From a virus: 64,000 nt of DNA. The notes under the pieces are model-generated. The model was given only the letters and a program-made list of their open reading frames with translations. It had not been told where the DNA came from and searched no databases. The first letter of the stretch is position 1, and each line of letters begins with the position of its first letter. The DNA lies in IMG/VR virus record IMGVR_UViG_3300048996_000163, positions 62,001 through 126,000 of that record. One strand, written 5' to 3'. A program made the position numbers and the translations under genes. Below are positions 39,987 to 48,013 of the stretch, piece by piece.

Positions 39987-40167
39987 CCGCCCACGCCTGG
40001 ACTCCCGGCGTCCGCAGCGGCAACCCGGTCTTCACCTGCTCGAACTCGCCGTGCCGGATCGTGTGGTGCCGGACCGTCGGGAGCCGAAGTCGCAGTGCAC
40101 GGGGACGCCGGTCGAGGAGACCGCGGCTGACTTCGTACGGGCGATGATGATCGGCGGTGGGGCATGA
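39983..40167 (+). pseudogene. Frameshifted small Cys protein
   Basis: Frame 0 from GTG 39983 reads TAHAWTPGVRSGNPVFTCSNSPCRIVWCR, then becomes Arg-rich and ends early. The second frame (entered around 40065-40080) reads EPKSQCTGTPVEETAADFVRAMMIGGGA and ends in the normal ATGA overlap with the next gene. A one-base shift in the middle would restore a CxxxxC...WC...C protein. It is a decayed gene, a sequencing error, or a frameshifted product. Confidence 0.6.
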
Positions 40168-40343
40168 CCGATGACGAGACACTCGCCGCCCGCTACTTCG
40201 ACGAGGAGCAGGCCGGCCGCCTGCGCGCGGACGGCTTGCCCGAGGACGGTATCGCACACCTGCGGCAGCGGTACATCACCGACGCGGTCGCCAACCCTGA
40301 GGCGGTCCGTCAGCTGCGCGAGATCTACGGGGAGCGGCCGTGA
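40164..40343 (+). CDS. Small acidic helical protein (59 aa)
   Basis: ATGA overlap start at 40164; too short for usual cut-offs. TLAARYFDEEQAGRLRADGLPEDG, then AVRQLREIYGERP. Linked by GTGA to 40340. Function unknown. Confidence 0.5.
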   Translation: MTDDETLAARYFDEEQAGRLRADGLPEDGIAHLRQRYITDAVANPEAVRQLREIYGERP

Positions 40344-40609
40344 GCGCCAAGACCTACCTCGCGGGAGTCGCCGGCCTGCTCCGCACGTGGGCGGACCGGA
40401 TCTCCCCGGAGACAGGCCCGCACGGCATCCACTGGTCGTTCACATACGAGGACCGGGAGGGCATCCGGTTCCGCGACGACGGCAAGGGCTGCCCGCTGTG
40501 GTATCTCGGCGCCGACGACTATGAGCGGGCCCACACGGAGGCGGACACGAGGCATATTCGCGTGAACTGGAAGGCGATGACCTTCGACTACCCGGGAGGT
40601 TCGTCGTGA
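40340..40609 (+). CDS. Hypothetical protein (89 aa)
   Basis: GTG overlap start. AGVAGLLRTWADRISPETGPHG, then FTYEDREGIRFRDDGKG, alpha/beta. Unknown. Confidence 0.45.
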   Translation: MSAKTYLAGVAGLLRTWADRISPETGPHGIHWSFTYEDREGIRFRDDGKGCPLWYLGADDYERAHTEADTRHIRVNWKAMTFDYPGGSS

Positions 40610-40971
40610 ACACGAGGCACCCTTATTGGCCGGACCTGACCAACGACGAGGGCGACGCCCTGTCCGAGTGGTTCGACGACACGTGCGGCGATTGCATCGA
40701 GGGCCGCTGCCACTGGGGCGGTGACACGTCCCGTCGGTCGATCGAGATGGCCACGGCCGGCGAGGAGTACGAGGACCCGCAGTTCGGGCGGTGTGGCTGC
40801 TCTCGGCATGCGACGAGCGTCCTGGCCCGGCCGTTCCGGCAAGGGGAGCCGAAGGGGACCGCGCTGGCGTGGCGGGCGGCGAAGGAGTCCGGCGCCGTGG
40901 TGTCCACCGAAGACGACGAGGGCGACGTGATCTGGGTCAGCGACCCGGCGAGACTGCGGGAGGGGTCGTGA
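40606..40971 (+). CDS. Hypothetical protein with Cys pairs (121 aa)
   Basis: GTG overlap start. DDTCGDCIEGRCHWGGD and CGCSRHATSV show zinc-like pairs. Helical rest. Unknown. Confidence 0.45.
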   Translation: MNTRHPYWPDLTNDEGDALSEWFDDTCGDCIEGRCHWGGDTSRRSIEMATAGEEYEDPQFGRCGCSRHATSVLARPFRQGEPKGTALAWRAAKESGAVVSTEDDEGDVIWVSDPARLREGS

Positions 40972-41315
40972 TCGACGTCGACAGCCTGCCGCCGACGCAA
41001 CTGCTGATCCTCGAGACCCTGGCCGCGAGGACCCGTCTCGGGCATCATCGCTGGCCGTTCGACCCACGCCTGCGCCAACAGTTGGTCGCCCTGCACGAGC
41101 TGGGGCTGATCGAGATCTGCAACGACTACGAGGCCTCACTGACGGACGTCGGCCGGGCTGCGGTGATGGTCGACGACTACGAGGGCGCGGACATCCTGCG
41201 GCAGCGAGACGTGGCGCAGGAGCAGTTGGCGCTGATCGTGCGGGCGGCTGAGCGGTGGGGCGGCGAGCACTACGACGAGGTGCTGCGGATTCTGACGGAG
41301 GAGAACCATGGGTAG
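40968..41315 (+). CDS. Winged-helix-like protein (115 aa)
   Basis: GTG overlap start. LLILETLAARTRLGHHRWPFDPRLRQQLVALHELGLIE resembles a winged-helix N-terminus; the C-terminal half is helical. Short DNA-binding or restriction-accessory candidate. Confidence 0.5.
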   Translation: MIDVDSLPPTQLLILETLAARTRLGHHRWPFDPRLRQQLVALHELGLIEICNDYEASLTDVGRAAVMVDDYEGADILRQRDVAQEQLALIVRAAERWGGEHYDEVLRILTEENHG

Positions 41316-41493
41316 AGGGCCAGTCCAGGGCAACCCGGACCTGTACATCCGTACGCAGGCGTCACGGGCGATCACCGCGAACCCGGCCGGGTCTCGTGAG
41401 GAGCGGCGGGCGGCGAAGAAGCTCGGCGTCGTACCGGAGAGTGGCTGGGCGCGGTTCGCGCCGGACAAAAACGACAACGAGGAGACCGAATGA
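41308..41493 (+). CDS. Small basic protein (61 aa)
   Basis: ATG overlap start. SREERRAAKKLGVVPESGWARFAPDKNDNEETE, polar and basic. Precedes the truncated exonuclease gene by an ATGA overlap. Unknown. Confidence 0.45.
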   Translation: MGRGPVQGNPDLYIRTQASRAITANPAGSREERRAAKKLGVVPESGWARFAPDKNDNEETE

Positions 41494-41784
41494 AGCTGAT
41501 CTTCGCCGACGTGGAAACCGTTGGGACCGATCCGACACGACATGGCCTGTGGGAACTGGCATTGGTCGTCCGCGAGATCAAGGCCGACCCGGCGACCACC
41601 GCCGACACCTGCACCGACACCGAATACTGGTGGCAGACCCGCCCCGACCTCAACGCCGCCGAGCCGATGGCGTTGAAGATCGGCGGGCGTCGAGGTAAAG
41701 GCTGAGGACCGACACTCGGCGCTCGGCGACGCACGGGCCGTCCGGGACCTGTACGACGCGGTCCGGAAGCTGGGTGCAGCATGA
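41490..41784 (+). pseudogene. Decayed DEDDh (DnaQ-like) exonuclease
   Basis: Frame 0 (41490-41705) has the ExoI motif FADVETVGTDPTRHGLWELALV and stops soon after. In another frame the sequence continues AEDRHSALGDARAVRDLYDAVRKLGAA to TGA at 41784, carrying the ExoIII motif (HSALGDA). The central ExoII region is missing. So one frameshift and an internal deletion of roughly 80-90 residues have broken a DnaQ-like 3'-5' exonuclease. The intact relatives are about 180 residues. Confidence 0.65.
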
Positions 41785-42335
41785 CTCGAACGGTGAACGA
41801 CGCCCGCGAGTTGGCGTACGCCGCCCACCGCGGTCAGGTCGACAAGGCCGGCGTGCCGTACTTCGAGCACGTAGCCGAGGTCGCCCGGCGCGTCGAGGTC
41901 CACGGTGACGAGGCGGTGATGGCGGGCTACCTGCACGACATCGTCGAGGACACCGATTTCACGTTGTTCCAGCTTCGGTCGCTGGGCTTCCCGGAGGCGG
42001 TTGTGCGGGCCGTGGACGCGGTGACGCGCCGGGACGGGGAGCCGTACATGGACTTGATCGCGCGGGCTGCTGCGGATCCGCTGGGGCGGCTGGTGAAGCT
42101 CGCCGACAACGCCACGAACAGCGATCCGGAGCGGCTGGCGCTGCTCGACCCGGCAACGGCGGAGCGGCTGCGGGTGAAGTACGCCCGCGCCCGGCAGGTG
42201 CTGTACGACGTGGCGGAGATGCCCGAGGTTGAGGAAGTCGACCTGCCGTGCTGCACGCCGATGGACGAGGCGCACACCCTGTCGAACGGGCACACCGTGT
42301 TCTGTCGCGTCGAGATGAACAAGGAGAGGTTATGA
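41781..42335 (+). CDS. HD-domain (p)ppGpp-hydrolase-like protein
   Basis: 184 residues, ATG overlap start. YAAHRGQVDKAGVPYFEHVAEV and YLHDIVEDTDFT, with later LVKLADNATNSDPER, are the pattern of the MESH1/SpoT hydrolase domain, including the H...HD...D metal ligands. It lacks a synthetase domain, so it could lower alarmone levels during infection. A short C-terminal tail adds a Cys pair. Confidence 0.75.
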   Translation: MTRTVNDARELAYAAHRGQVDKAGVPYFEHVAEVARRVEVHGDEAVMAGYLHDIVEDTDFTLFQLRSLGFPEAVVRAVDAVTRRDGEPYMDLIARAAADPLGRLVKLADNATNSDPERLALLDPATAERLRVKYARARQVLYDVAEMPEVEEVDLPCCTPMDEAHTLSNGHTVFCRVEMNKERL

Positions 42336-42931
42336 CCGAGGCACGGAACGCGATGGTCTGGGACGGCACCCCGGAGTGCTACCAGGACTTGAAACGGTGG
42401 GTCGGGCAGTCGAAGTTCAGCGCCGACCCGCTCTTCGACACGTGCCGGAACCCGACGCCGCCCGGCGATCCGGGGCTGGACCTATGGAGCGCTGACACGC
42501 TGCGGTGGGTCAGGGTGCCGGTAGGTGCGACGGTGGTCCGCGATGACCGCGGGGTCCTCTCGGTGGGAGGAACGGGCGTGATCGTGAACCTGACCCCGCA
42601 CCCGATGCATGTCTTCCCGCCGGACTGCCCGGACCGTATCGAGCGGGACGCGGTCAAGCCGGCGTGGGTGCTCCCGGCGTGCGCCCGTCCGCCGCGTCTC
42701 GGCGAGACGGAGATCGGGCTGCCGTGGGTGGTGAGTGGCGTGCCGGTCGTTGACATCACGTTCGGGCTCGGCGAGGGTCTGCCGCCGCCGCAGCCGGGCG
42801 TGTTCCTGGTGGTGTCGAGGCCGGTGGCGATGGTGAACCGGGACCGGTCGGATCTGCTGGTGCCGCATGAGGTTATCCGGGATCTGGACGGGTCGACGTT
42901 GGGGTGTCGGGCGTTCGCTCGGCCGGTGTGA
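42332..42931 (+). CDS. Two-module hypothetical protein (199 aa)
   Basis: ATG with AAGGAGAGG just upstream. N-terminal part GTPECYQDLKRWVGQSKFSADPLF and LRWVRVPVGATVVRDDRG; C-terminal part starts VIVNLTPHPMHVFPPD, a motif usually seen at the beginning of separate small phage proteins. So it seems to be a fusion of two families. Function unknown. Confidence 0.5.
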   Translation: MTEARNAMVWDGTPECYQDLKRWVGQSKFSADPLFDTCRNPTPPGDPGLDLWSADTLRWVRVPVGATVVRDDRGVLSVGGTGVIVNLTPHPMHVFPPDCPDRIERDAVKPAWVLPACARPPRLGETEIGLPWVVSGVPVVDITFGLGEGLPPPQPGVFLVVSRPVAMVNRDRSDLLVPHEVIRDLDGSTLGCRAFARPV

Positions 42932-43003
42932 GGCGCCTGTTCCTCCGCCGCCCGGAGTGCGGGTCGTGGTGGTGCGCGGTGTGGTGGTTCGGGGGCGAAC
43001 GAC

Positions 43004-43216
43004 CTACTCAGCGCGCCGGGGCCGTCCAGCGGGACGTTCCGGCGGGCGGTAATCGGCGAGGAGCCTGAGCAGTTCGGGGTGCTCAGGCAATGCGGTGAGG
43101 AACGCAACGAGCAGCGCCTCCCGCTTCCAGCCCGCCGCTTCGAGGGCGTCGTCAGCCACCGCGAGCACCTCAGTTGGCGCGCGGAAGTTGACGTTCTTGC
43201 GGGGCGGTCCGGTCAC
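43004..43216 (-). CDS. Possible ribbon-helix-helix-type small protein (70 aa)
   Basis: GTG at 43216 (VTGPPRKNVNFRAPTEVL), or ATG at 43246. FRAPTEVLAVADDALEAAGWKREALLVAFLTALP is RHH-like. It reads away from 43313 across a palindromic operator at 43234-43282. Confidence 0.5.
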   Translation of the reverse strand: MTGPPRKNVNFRAPTEVLAVADDALEAAGWKREALLVAFLTALPEHPELLRLLADYRPPERPAGRPRRAE

Positions 43217-43233
43217 CTGATCAGGATGCCATA

Positions 43234-43282
43234 CCTGCTTGCACATTACCTAGACCCGTGCCATGCTTAATCTGCAAGCAGG
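43234..43282. promoter_or_regulatory. Inverted repeat CCTGCTTGCA / TGCAAGCAGG
   Basis: Perfect 10-bp arms at 43234-43243 and 43273-43282 in the divergent region between the RHH-like gene and 43313. A palindromic CCTGATCAGG at 43216-43225 and a second TGATCAGG downstream of 43282 flank it. Probable operator pair. Confidence 0.65.
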
Positions 43283-43312
43283 TTTTGATCAGGCGATACA
43301 GAGGAGCCAGCC

Positions 43313-43801
43313 ATGCGCCGCACCGTTACCAACACCGCCGACCGGCTCCGCACCCTCGACCTCCTGGAGATGGACGCCGACCTGCGCAAGCAGACCCCGG
43401 TCAAGCTCCCCAACGTCGTCCTCGTTGAGGACATCGCCGCCTGCGCCACCCACGGCTCGTGCATCGCCACCGCCGTCGCCAACCCGCACGGCGCGCTCAG
43501 CGACGAGCCCGCCGCCGTCCTGCACATCCCCGCCGGCTACATCGCCACGTGGACCGGTAACTACGCCGAGGTCAACTGCGTCGGCTTCCGGCCCGGTGGC
43601 GTCGACTACACCCGCCCCGCCGGCTGGACCGACGCCCTCGCCGCCATCCCCGAGGTCGGGGAGACCGCGACCCACCCGCGCACCGGCCGTCCGACCCTCG
43701 TGCACCGCGTCGACCGCACCTTCACCACGATCGGCGTCCGCTTCGCCGACGCCACCTACGCCACCTACCCGCGCATCATCGCCGAGAGGATCGCCGCCTG
43801 A
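43313..43801 (+). CDS. Hypothetical protein (162 aa)
   Basis: ATG with AGAGGAG upstream. TADRLRTLDLLEMDADLRKQTPVKLPNVVL, then YIATWTGNYAEVNCVGFRPGG. No recognised domain. First of the second long overlapping set (43.3-50.2 kb). Confidence 0.45.
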   Translation: MRRTVTNTADRLRTLDLLEMDADLRKQTPVKLPNVVLVEDIAACATHGSCIATAVANPHGALSDEPAAVLHIPAGYIATWTGNYAEVNCVGFRPGGVDYTRPAGWTDALAAIPEVGETATHPRTGRPTLVHRVDRTFTTIGVRFADATYATYPRIIAERIAA

Positions 43802-44208
43802 TGGCCGAAGAGAAGCCCGAACTCATCGAGGTGCAGTACCCACTCCCCGGTGAGATGCCGACGGGCTACTGCCCGATCTGTGAACTCGCGCTGATCATGC
43901 ACACCAAGCCGTGCGCCACCCCGACCACCTTCTACCTGGTCGTCACCCAGCGCCTCTGGCTGAATGAGACCGGCGACGGCGTCACCTACGCCACCGACGG
44001 CCGCGAGTTCATCAACCGTGAGACCGCCATCCGCTGGGCGACCGGCGACCACGGTCACGACGACTTCAACATCGCCACCGTCACCGACGGCCGCCTCGTC
44101 GCGTTCGGGTGGGGCATGGACGACTTCCCGCTCGACGAGGACGGGTGCCCGCACGGGCACGACCTGCGAGAGATCGCCGAACAGATCGGGCTGGAGGTGA
44201 CGGCCTGA
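43801..44208 (+). CDS. Hypothetical Cys-containing protein (135 aa)
   Basis: ATG overlap start. YCPICELALIMHTKPC then acidic alpha/beta section (GWGMDDFPLDEDG). Unknown; common in actinophage early regions. Confidence 0.45.
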   Translation: MAEEKPELIEVQYPLPGEMPTGYCPICELALIMHTKPCATPTTFYLVVTQRLWLNETGDGVTYATDGREFINRETAIRWATGDHGHDDFNIATVTDGRLVAFGWGMDDFPLDEDGCPHGHDLREIAEQIGLEVTA

Positions 44209-44417
44209 TGTGCCACTGCTTCCGCCTCGTCGGCGTCGTCTGCGCCACCCACTGCAACTCCCCCGTCTGCCGCGGCGGCGAGCACGTCGACCTGTGCGCC
44301 GGCCCGACCGGCAATCGGCACCTGGAGTCCCTGCACCGCGCCGGGGTGCCGATCACCGAGCAGGTTATCGCCACGGTCCTCGGCGTCGAGCGCGCGTTCC
44401 GCGAGGTGTTCGCATGA
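44208..44417 (+). CDS. Small Cys protein (69 aa)
   Basis: ATG overlap start. CHCFRLVGVVCATHCNSPVC and a later helix [16 protein letters not shown]. Zinc-like; unknown. Confidence 0.45.
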   Translation: MCHCFRLVGVVCATHCNSPVCRGGEHVDLCAGPTGNRHLESLHRAGVPITEQVIATVLGVERAFREVFA

Positions 44418-44611
44418 GCCACTACGTGATCAACCCCGGCGGCGGCCCGGTCCACATCTCCGACGTGGATGCGTTCCTCGCCGAGGCCCGCGAGTCGCAC
44501 GGCGAGCCGTACATCGACCTTGGCGGCGGCATGGTCGTTCGTCTCGCCGATCACATTCAGGAAGCCCGCGAAGCCGACGAGGCGGAGCGGTTCGAGGGCC
44601 AGGACGGATAA
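44414..44611 (+). CDS. Small acidic protein (65 aa)
   Basis: ATG overlap start. [28 protein letters not shown], acidic end. Unknown. Confidence 0.45.
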   Translation: MSHYVINPGGGPVHISDVDAFLAEARESHGEPYIDLGGGMVVRLADHIQEAREADEAERFEGQDG

Positions 44612-44613
44612 CG

Positions 44614-44847
44614 ATGACCGACTACACCGCCCACCTGACCGGCACGAGCCGCATCGGCGGCTTCACCCGCCGCACGTACCTGTTCGACAACGGCGAGACC
44701 GCGGCCGTCACCGAGATCGGCGACGGCCGGTACGACGTCGAGCACCGCGACGGGCCGCGTCGGCACGTCACCGACGTGAACATTGCCGCGCACCTCGTCG
44801 ACGTCGTGCTCGCCGAGGTCATGAGCCTCCCGGAGGTCACAGAATGA
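44614..44847 (+). CDS. Hypothetical protein, paralogue of 44844 gene (77 aa)
   Basis: ATG start after a GATAACG. Beta-rich N-terminus ([14 protein letters not shown]) and C-terminal [13 protein letters not shown]. The end is almost identical in kind to that of the next gene ([12 protein letters not shown]), indicating local duplication. Confidence 0.5.
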   Translation: MTDYTAHLTGTSRIGGFTRRTYLFDNGETAAVTEIGDGRYDVEHRDGPRRHVTDVNIAAHLVDVVLAEVMSLPEVTE

Positions 44848-45086
44848 CCGACTTCATCGACTACCTGAAGGAGCACGGCGGTGGCAGCACCACCCTGTGG
44901 TGGCAGTACCGCTTCCCGAACGGCCGCGAGGTCGGCGTCTACCCCGCCCACATGACGGTGCACCCGTTCCGGTTCGACGTCGAGTACGACGGCGACGACG
45001 AGCTGATCGTCAAGTCGGGGCTGACCACCGAGCAGGTGGAGGCGAAGCTCGCCGAGGTCATGACGCTGCCGGAGGTGACCGGGTGA
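44844..45086 (+). CDS. Hypothetical protein, paralogue of 44614 gene (80 aa)
   Basis: ATG overlap start. [30 protein letters not shown], then [12 protein letters not shown]. Paralogous to 44614. Function unknown. Confidence 0.5.
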   Translation: MTDFIDYLKEHGGGSTTLWWQYRFPNGREVGVYPAHMTVHPFRFDVEYDGDDELIVKSGLTTEQVEAKLAEVMTLPEVTG

Positions 45087-45376
45087 GCACCCTCGCCGAC
45101 ATCCGCAAGGCCGCTGAGGCGGACCTGCACACCTGGCCGTCCGACTTCACGCCCGGCCACTTCATCGCCTCGACGGTCATCGCAGGGCTGGTCACCGACT
45201 ACCTGTGCGCCGGCAGCCCCGACGACGCCACGGCGCCGATCGTGGGCCGCATCGAGTGGTCGCCGATCTCGTCCGGCCCCCGGCCGAACGCCTACCGGGG
45301 TGGCGGACTCAAGGGCGGCACACTGCTGGCTCGGTGGACGCATGCGGGCGAGGCGTTCCAGGCGATGGTCTCGTGA
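45083..45376 (+). CDS. Hypothetical protein (97 aa)
   Basis: GTG overlap start. Helical/beta mix, Gly-rich end ([20 protein letters not shown]). Unknown. Confidence 0.4.
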   Translation: MSTLADIRKAAEADLHTWPSDFTPGHFIASTVIAGLVTDYLCAGSPDDATAPIVGRIEWSPISSGPRPNAYRGGGLKGGTLLARWTHAGEAFQAMVS

Positions 45377-45570
45377 CCCCCGGCATGCCCGACGCCTACC
45401 GCCGCATTGAAGCCGCCATGGACGCGCAGGTCGCGAACCCGCGCCTCAACGACGGTCTCGCCGACGCTGCCTGCTGCGCGGTCCTCGACGTCGCCCGTGA
45501 CCTCGGGCGCAAGCACCCCGAACACGCGGCGGCGTTCCAAGCGCTCGCCGAACACCTCGGCTACTGCTGA
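45373..45570 (+). CDS. Small helical protein (65 aa)
   Basis: GTG overlap start. RIEAAMDAQVANPRLNDGLAD, then AFQALAEHLGYC. Its stop codon TGA is fused to AAGGAG of the next gene. Unknown. Confidence 0.4.
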   Translation: MTPGMPDAYRRIEAAMDAQVANPRLNDGLADAACCAVLDVARDLGRKHPEHAAAFQALAEHLGYC

Positions 45571-45581
45571 AGGAGACCTGC

Positions 45582-45785
45582 ATGAGCGACAACACGATCA
45601 CCCTGAAGATCGAGCAGTACGGCGAGACGACCGTCCACGTCGACCGCGCCGAGTACGAGCAGGCGAAGGCCGACGGAACCGTCGACCAACTGCTCGACAT
45701 GCACCTTTCGGACATGGAGCACGACACGACGATCACCGAACCGGACGGCACCAGCTTCGACCCGTTCGCGCCGGCGGCCCAGTGA
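45582..45785 (+). CDS. Small protein, paralogue of 49165 gene (67 aa)
   Basis: ATG with GAAGGAG upstream. TITLKIEQYGETTVHVDRAEYEQAKADGT ...TTITEPDGTSFDP. Matches the 49165 product (TITLELQTIGRATATVDRARYEQSKADGT). Recently duplicated. Unknown. Confidence 0.5.
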   Translation: MSDNTITLKIEQYGETTVHVDRAEYEQAKADGTVDQLLDMHLSDMEHDTTITEPDGTSFDPFAPAAQ

Positions 45786-46033
45786 TGACCGACACCCTCA
45801 TCGCCGACCTCGTGACCGCCTCGTTCGCCGCATCACGCGAGACCACGGACCGCCTCGTCGAGAACCTGCAGGCGACGATCGCAGCTGCCGAGGCGCACCG
45901 TCAGGCCGTCGAGCACGGCATCGCCGGCCTGCTCGCCGGGGACCACGTTCCGTCGGCCGCCGCGATCCACCGGGCCGTGTTCGTGCCCGACTCGGCGCTC
46001 GTCGCCTACTACCGGCAGGAGCCGACGCGGTGA
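45785..46033 (+). CDS. Small helical protein (82 aa)
   Basis: TGATG overlap. TDTLIADLVTASFAASRETTDRLVENLQATIAAAE is a long helix. Unknown. Confidence 0.4.
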   Translation: MTDTLIADLVTASFAASRETTDRLVENLQATIAAAEAHRQAVEHGIAGLLAGDHVPSAAAIHRAVFVPDSALVAYYRQEPTR

Positions 46034-46257
46034 CCACCGCCGACCGCAAGCGTCTCGCCGTCCTGCGCAACATCCACAACGTCCACCACGGCTGGCAGCA
46101 CGAGGAAGGCGCCGAAGCCAAGAACGTCCACGGTGAGACGGCGTGGCTGCTCTACCACGGCCTGATCGAGGTCGGCACCGACAGTAGCGGCGACCACCGC
46201 TACCGGATCACCGACGCCGGTCGCGACCAGCTCGACGAGTGGGAGGTGGCGGCGTGA
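46030..46257 (+). CDS. Winged-helix-like small protein (75 aa)
   Basis: GTG overlap start. DRKRLAVLRNIHNVHHGWQHEEGAEAKN then YRITDAGRDQLDEWEV (YRITxxG type). Possible regulator. Confidence 0.45.
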   Translation: MTTADRKRLAVLRNIHNVHHGWQHEEGAEAKNVHGETAWLLYHGLIEVGTDSSGDHRYRITDAGRDQLDEWEVAA

Positions 46258-46466
46258 CGGCCCAGCCGCTGGACGAGCTGCTCAACGACTACCGCTACGA
46301 GGTGACGCAGGGTGCCGCTGTCGGGTTCAGCGACGAGGCCGATGCCATCCGCGACGAGATCGACGTCCGGCTCGGATACCTGCGCGCGGTCGCCGAGAAC
46401 CCGAACGACTCGCGCGCATTGGCCGAGGTCGTCGCGTACGTCCTGGACGGGGGCGAGAAGCCGTGA
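46254..46466 (+). CDS. Small acidic helical protein (70 aa)
   Basis: GTG overlap start. TQGAAVGFSDEADAIRDEIDVRLGYLRAV. Unknown. Confidence 0.4.
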   Translation: MTAQPLDELLNDYRYEVTQGAAVGFSDEADAIRDEIDVRLGYLRAVAENPNDSRALAEVVAYVLDGGEKP

Positions 46467-46642
46467 TCTACGACATCCCCGAACCGGCCGACTACGTGCT
46501 CTCCGTCTACGACCGGGCCGACCGCACCTGGACCCGCGTCCCTGGCCACCCCGACCTGTGGCAGCACGCCGATGTCGTCAAGCCGTGGCGGAACCTCGTC
46601 GCGATGCTCGGCCCGATCCGAGACAAGGACCTGGCGCAGTGA
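46463..46642 (+). CDS. Small hypothetical protein (59 aa)
   Basis: GTG overlap start; too short for usual cut-offs. IYDIPEPADYVLSVYDRADRTWTRV, then PWRNLVAMLG. Its ATGA/GTGA overlaps with both neighbours support it. Confidence 0.45.
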   Translation: MIYDIPEPADYVLSVYDRADRTWTRVPGHPDLWQHADVVKPWRNLVAMLGPIRDKDLAQ

Positions 46643-46902
46643 CCCCTCCGCAACCGACTCCCGCCCTGCTCGTCGTTGCTCGTCGGGTCGCCGCCCACCG
46701 CTGGACGCTCGGCCCGAACGACGACTACAGCCCGACCGCCAACCCGAACCTGAACCTGCTCCACGAGTACGGCTTCGTCTACGTGCGCTTCGCCGCCAAT
46801 CACCTGCGGCAGGACGTCGCCGACGAGGACCGTTGGGCGCTCACGCTGACGGGCCGGGACTGGCTCGCCGAACACGACACCGAAGCGAAGGAGACCCGAT
46901 GA
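46639..46902 (+). CDS. Winged-helix-like small protein (87 aa)
   Basis: GTG overlap start. LLVVARRVAAHRWTLGPNDDYS, then LLHEYGFVYVR and WALTLTGRDWLAEH. Paralogous in style to the 46030 gene. Unknown. Confidence 0.4.
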   Translation: MTPPQPTPALLVVARRVAAHRWTLGPNDDYSPTANPNLNLLHEYGFVYVRFAANHLRQDVADEDRWALTLTGRDWLAEHDTEAKETR

Positions 46903-47177
46903 CGAGTCACTACGACGTGTTCGGCATGCGCCACCACAGCCCCGAGGCAGACGCGATCCTCGCCGCTCAGGTCCGCGACATGATGTTCCCGGTCCGCTGC
47001 ACCTGCGGTCGGATCTACGACCTCGCGAAGGTTGAGGTGACCGCCCGGTACGCCGACTGCTCCATGTGGAAGGCGCCGTGCTGTGGTCGACCTGCCGATG
47101 ACCGTGGCGAGACCGGCTGGAAGACCACGCAGGACTACTACCGGCTGGACCGTAACGGGCGGGAGGTGCGGCGGTGA
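46899..47177 (+). CDS. Small Cys-rich protein (92 aa)
   Basis: ATG overlap start. VRCTCGRIYDLAKVEVTARYADCSMWKAPCCGRP looks like two zinc pairs. Unknown. Confidence 0.45.
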   Translation: MTSHYDVFGMRHHSPEADAILAAQVRDMMFPVRCTCGRIYDLAKVEVTARYADCSMWKAPCCGRPADDRGETGWKTTQDYYRLDRNGREVRR

Positions 47178-47443
47178 CCGACTGGATGAGCAACCCGGCC
47201 GTCCGCGACAACGGCGACGGCACCTACACGCTCGCCGACGAAGACGGTCGCGTGTCCGCCTGGTGTTGGCGGATCGTGCCGTTCGGTGGAGGCTGGCGGG
47301 CGTACGCGCCGGACGACCACTTCGGCGCCACCGTGTTCGCGACTGCCGCCGACGCGATCGGCGCAGTGCTCGGCGACCCGGCGAAGTCGCACGTCGTCGG
47401 GGGTCAGCTCTGGACGGATGCTGACTGCGGGTTCGCACGGTGA
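47174..47443 (+). CDS. Small hypothetical protein (89 aa)
   Basis: GTG overlap start. DWMSNPAVRDNGDGTYTLADEDGRVSAW, beta repeats. Unknown. Confidence 0.4.
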   Translation: MTDWMSNPAVRDNGDGTYTLADEDGRVSAWCWRIVPFGGGWRAYAPDDHFGATVFATAADAIGAVLGDPAKSHVVGGQLWTDADCGFAR

Positions 47444-47775
47444 CCCCCGAGCTGATGACCTGGACGAAGCCGACCACCTACACCGTCTGCGCCGTCCCCG
47501 AGACCGTCCAGGACTGGTACGTCTTCGCGATCACCGTCGAGGAGACCGCACCCGACCGGTGGGCGGTCCGCCGCTCGAAGCGCTGCCTCAACGCGGACGG
47601 CGACTGGGAGTGGGAGTCGATCCCGTCCGAACGGGAGGATGACTTCCTGCGGCGATGCCGGTTCAGCCTGGAGGCGGCGTTGAACATGGCGAGGGAGGCG
47701 GCTGCGGAGATCAGGGTGAACGGGGTCACCGCCGCACGGGCCGCAGTCGAGTGGGCGAGGGAGGGGTCATCGTGA
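47440..47775 (+). CDS. Small hypothetical protein (111 aa)
   Basis: GTG overlap start. YTVCAVPETVQDWYVFAITVEETAPDRWAV, then a basic helical end (RRCRFSLEAALNMAREAA). Unknown. Confidence 0.4.
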   Translation: MTPELMTWTKPTTYTVCAVPETVQDWYVFAITVEETAPDRWAVRRSKRCLNADGDWEWESIPSEREDDFLRRCRFSLEAALNMAREAAAEIRVNGVTAARAAVEWAREGSS

Positions 47776-47963
47776 CGCGCCTGTCGTGGGCCGAGGGCGA
47801 GATCACCGCCGAGTTCGCCGGCGCCGCCCTGTCGCTCGCGTCGCTGTGCGCGCACCTGCCGGACCGGGCCGAAGCGATGCGGCTCGCGGCCGTCGGGAAG
47901 CTGGACGAGGAAAGCCGGGCGCTGGTCGTGGCGCTCGCGGCGCAAATCGAGGAGGGGATCTGA
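47772..47963 (+). CDS. Small helical protein (63 aa)
   Basis: GTG overlap start. LSWAEGEITAEFAGAALSLASLCAHLPDRAEAM. Unknown. Confidence 0.4.
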   Translation: MTRLSWAEGEITAEFAGAALSLASLCAHLPDRAEAMRLAAVGKLDEESRALVVALAAQIEEGI

Positions 47964-48013
47964 TGGACGAGGACCGCTACGTCGAGACCGACCCCGACGA
48001 GGAGTACCGATGA
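47963..48013 (+). CDS. 16-residue micro-ORF
   Basis: ATG 47963 overlapping the previous stop, TGA overlapping the next ATG (48010). MDEDRYVETDPDEEYR. The intact overlaps at both ends suggest it is translated. Too short for function prediction. Confidence 0.35.
   Translation: MDEDRYVETDPDEEYR

Noticed and set aside
41308-41493. Antitoxin for a nearby toxin
   Set aside because: No toxin-like partner adjacent; kept as a small basic protein.
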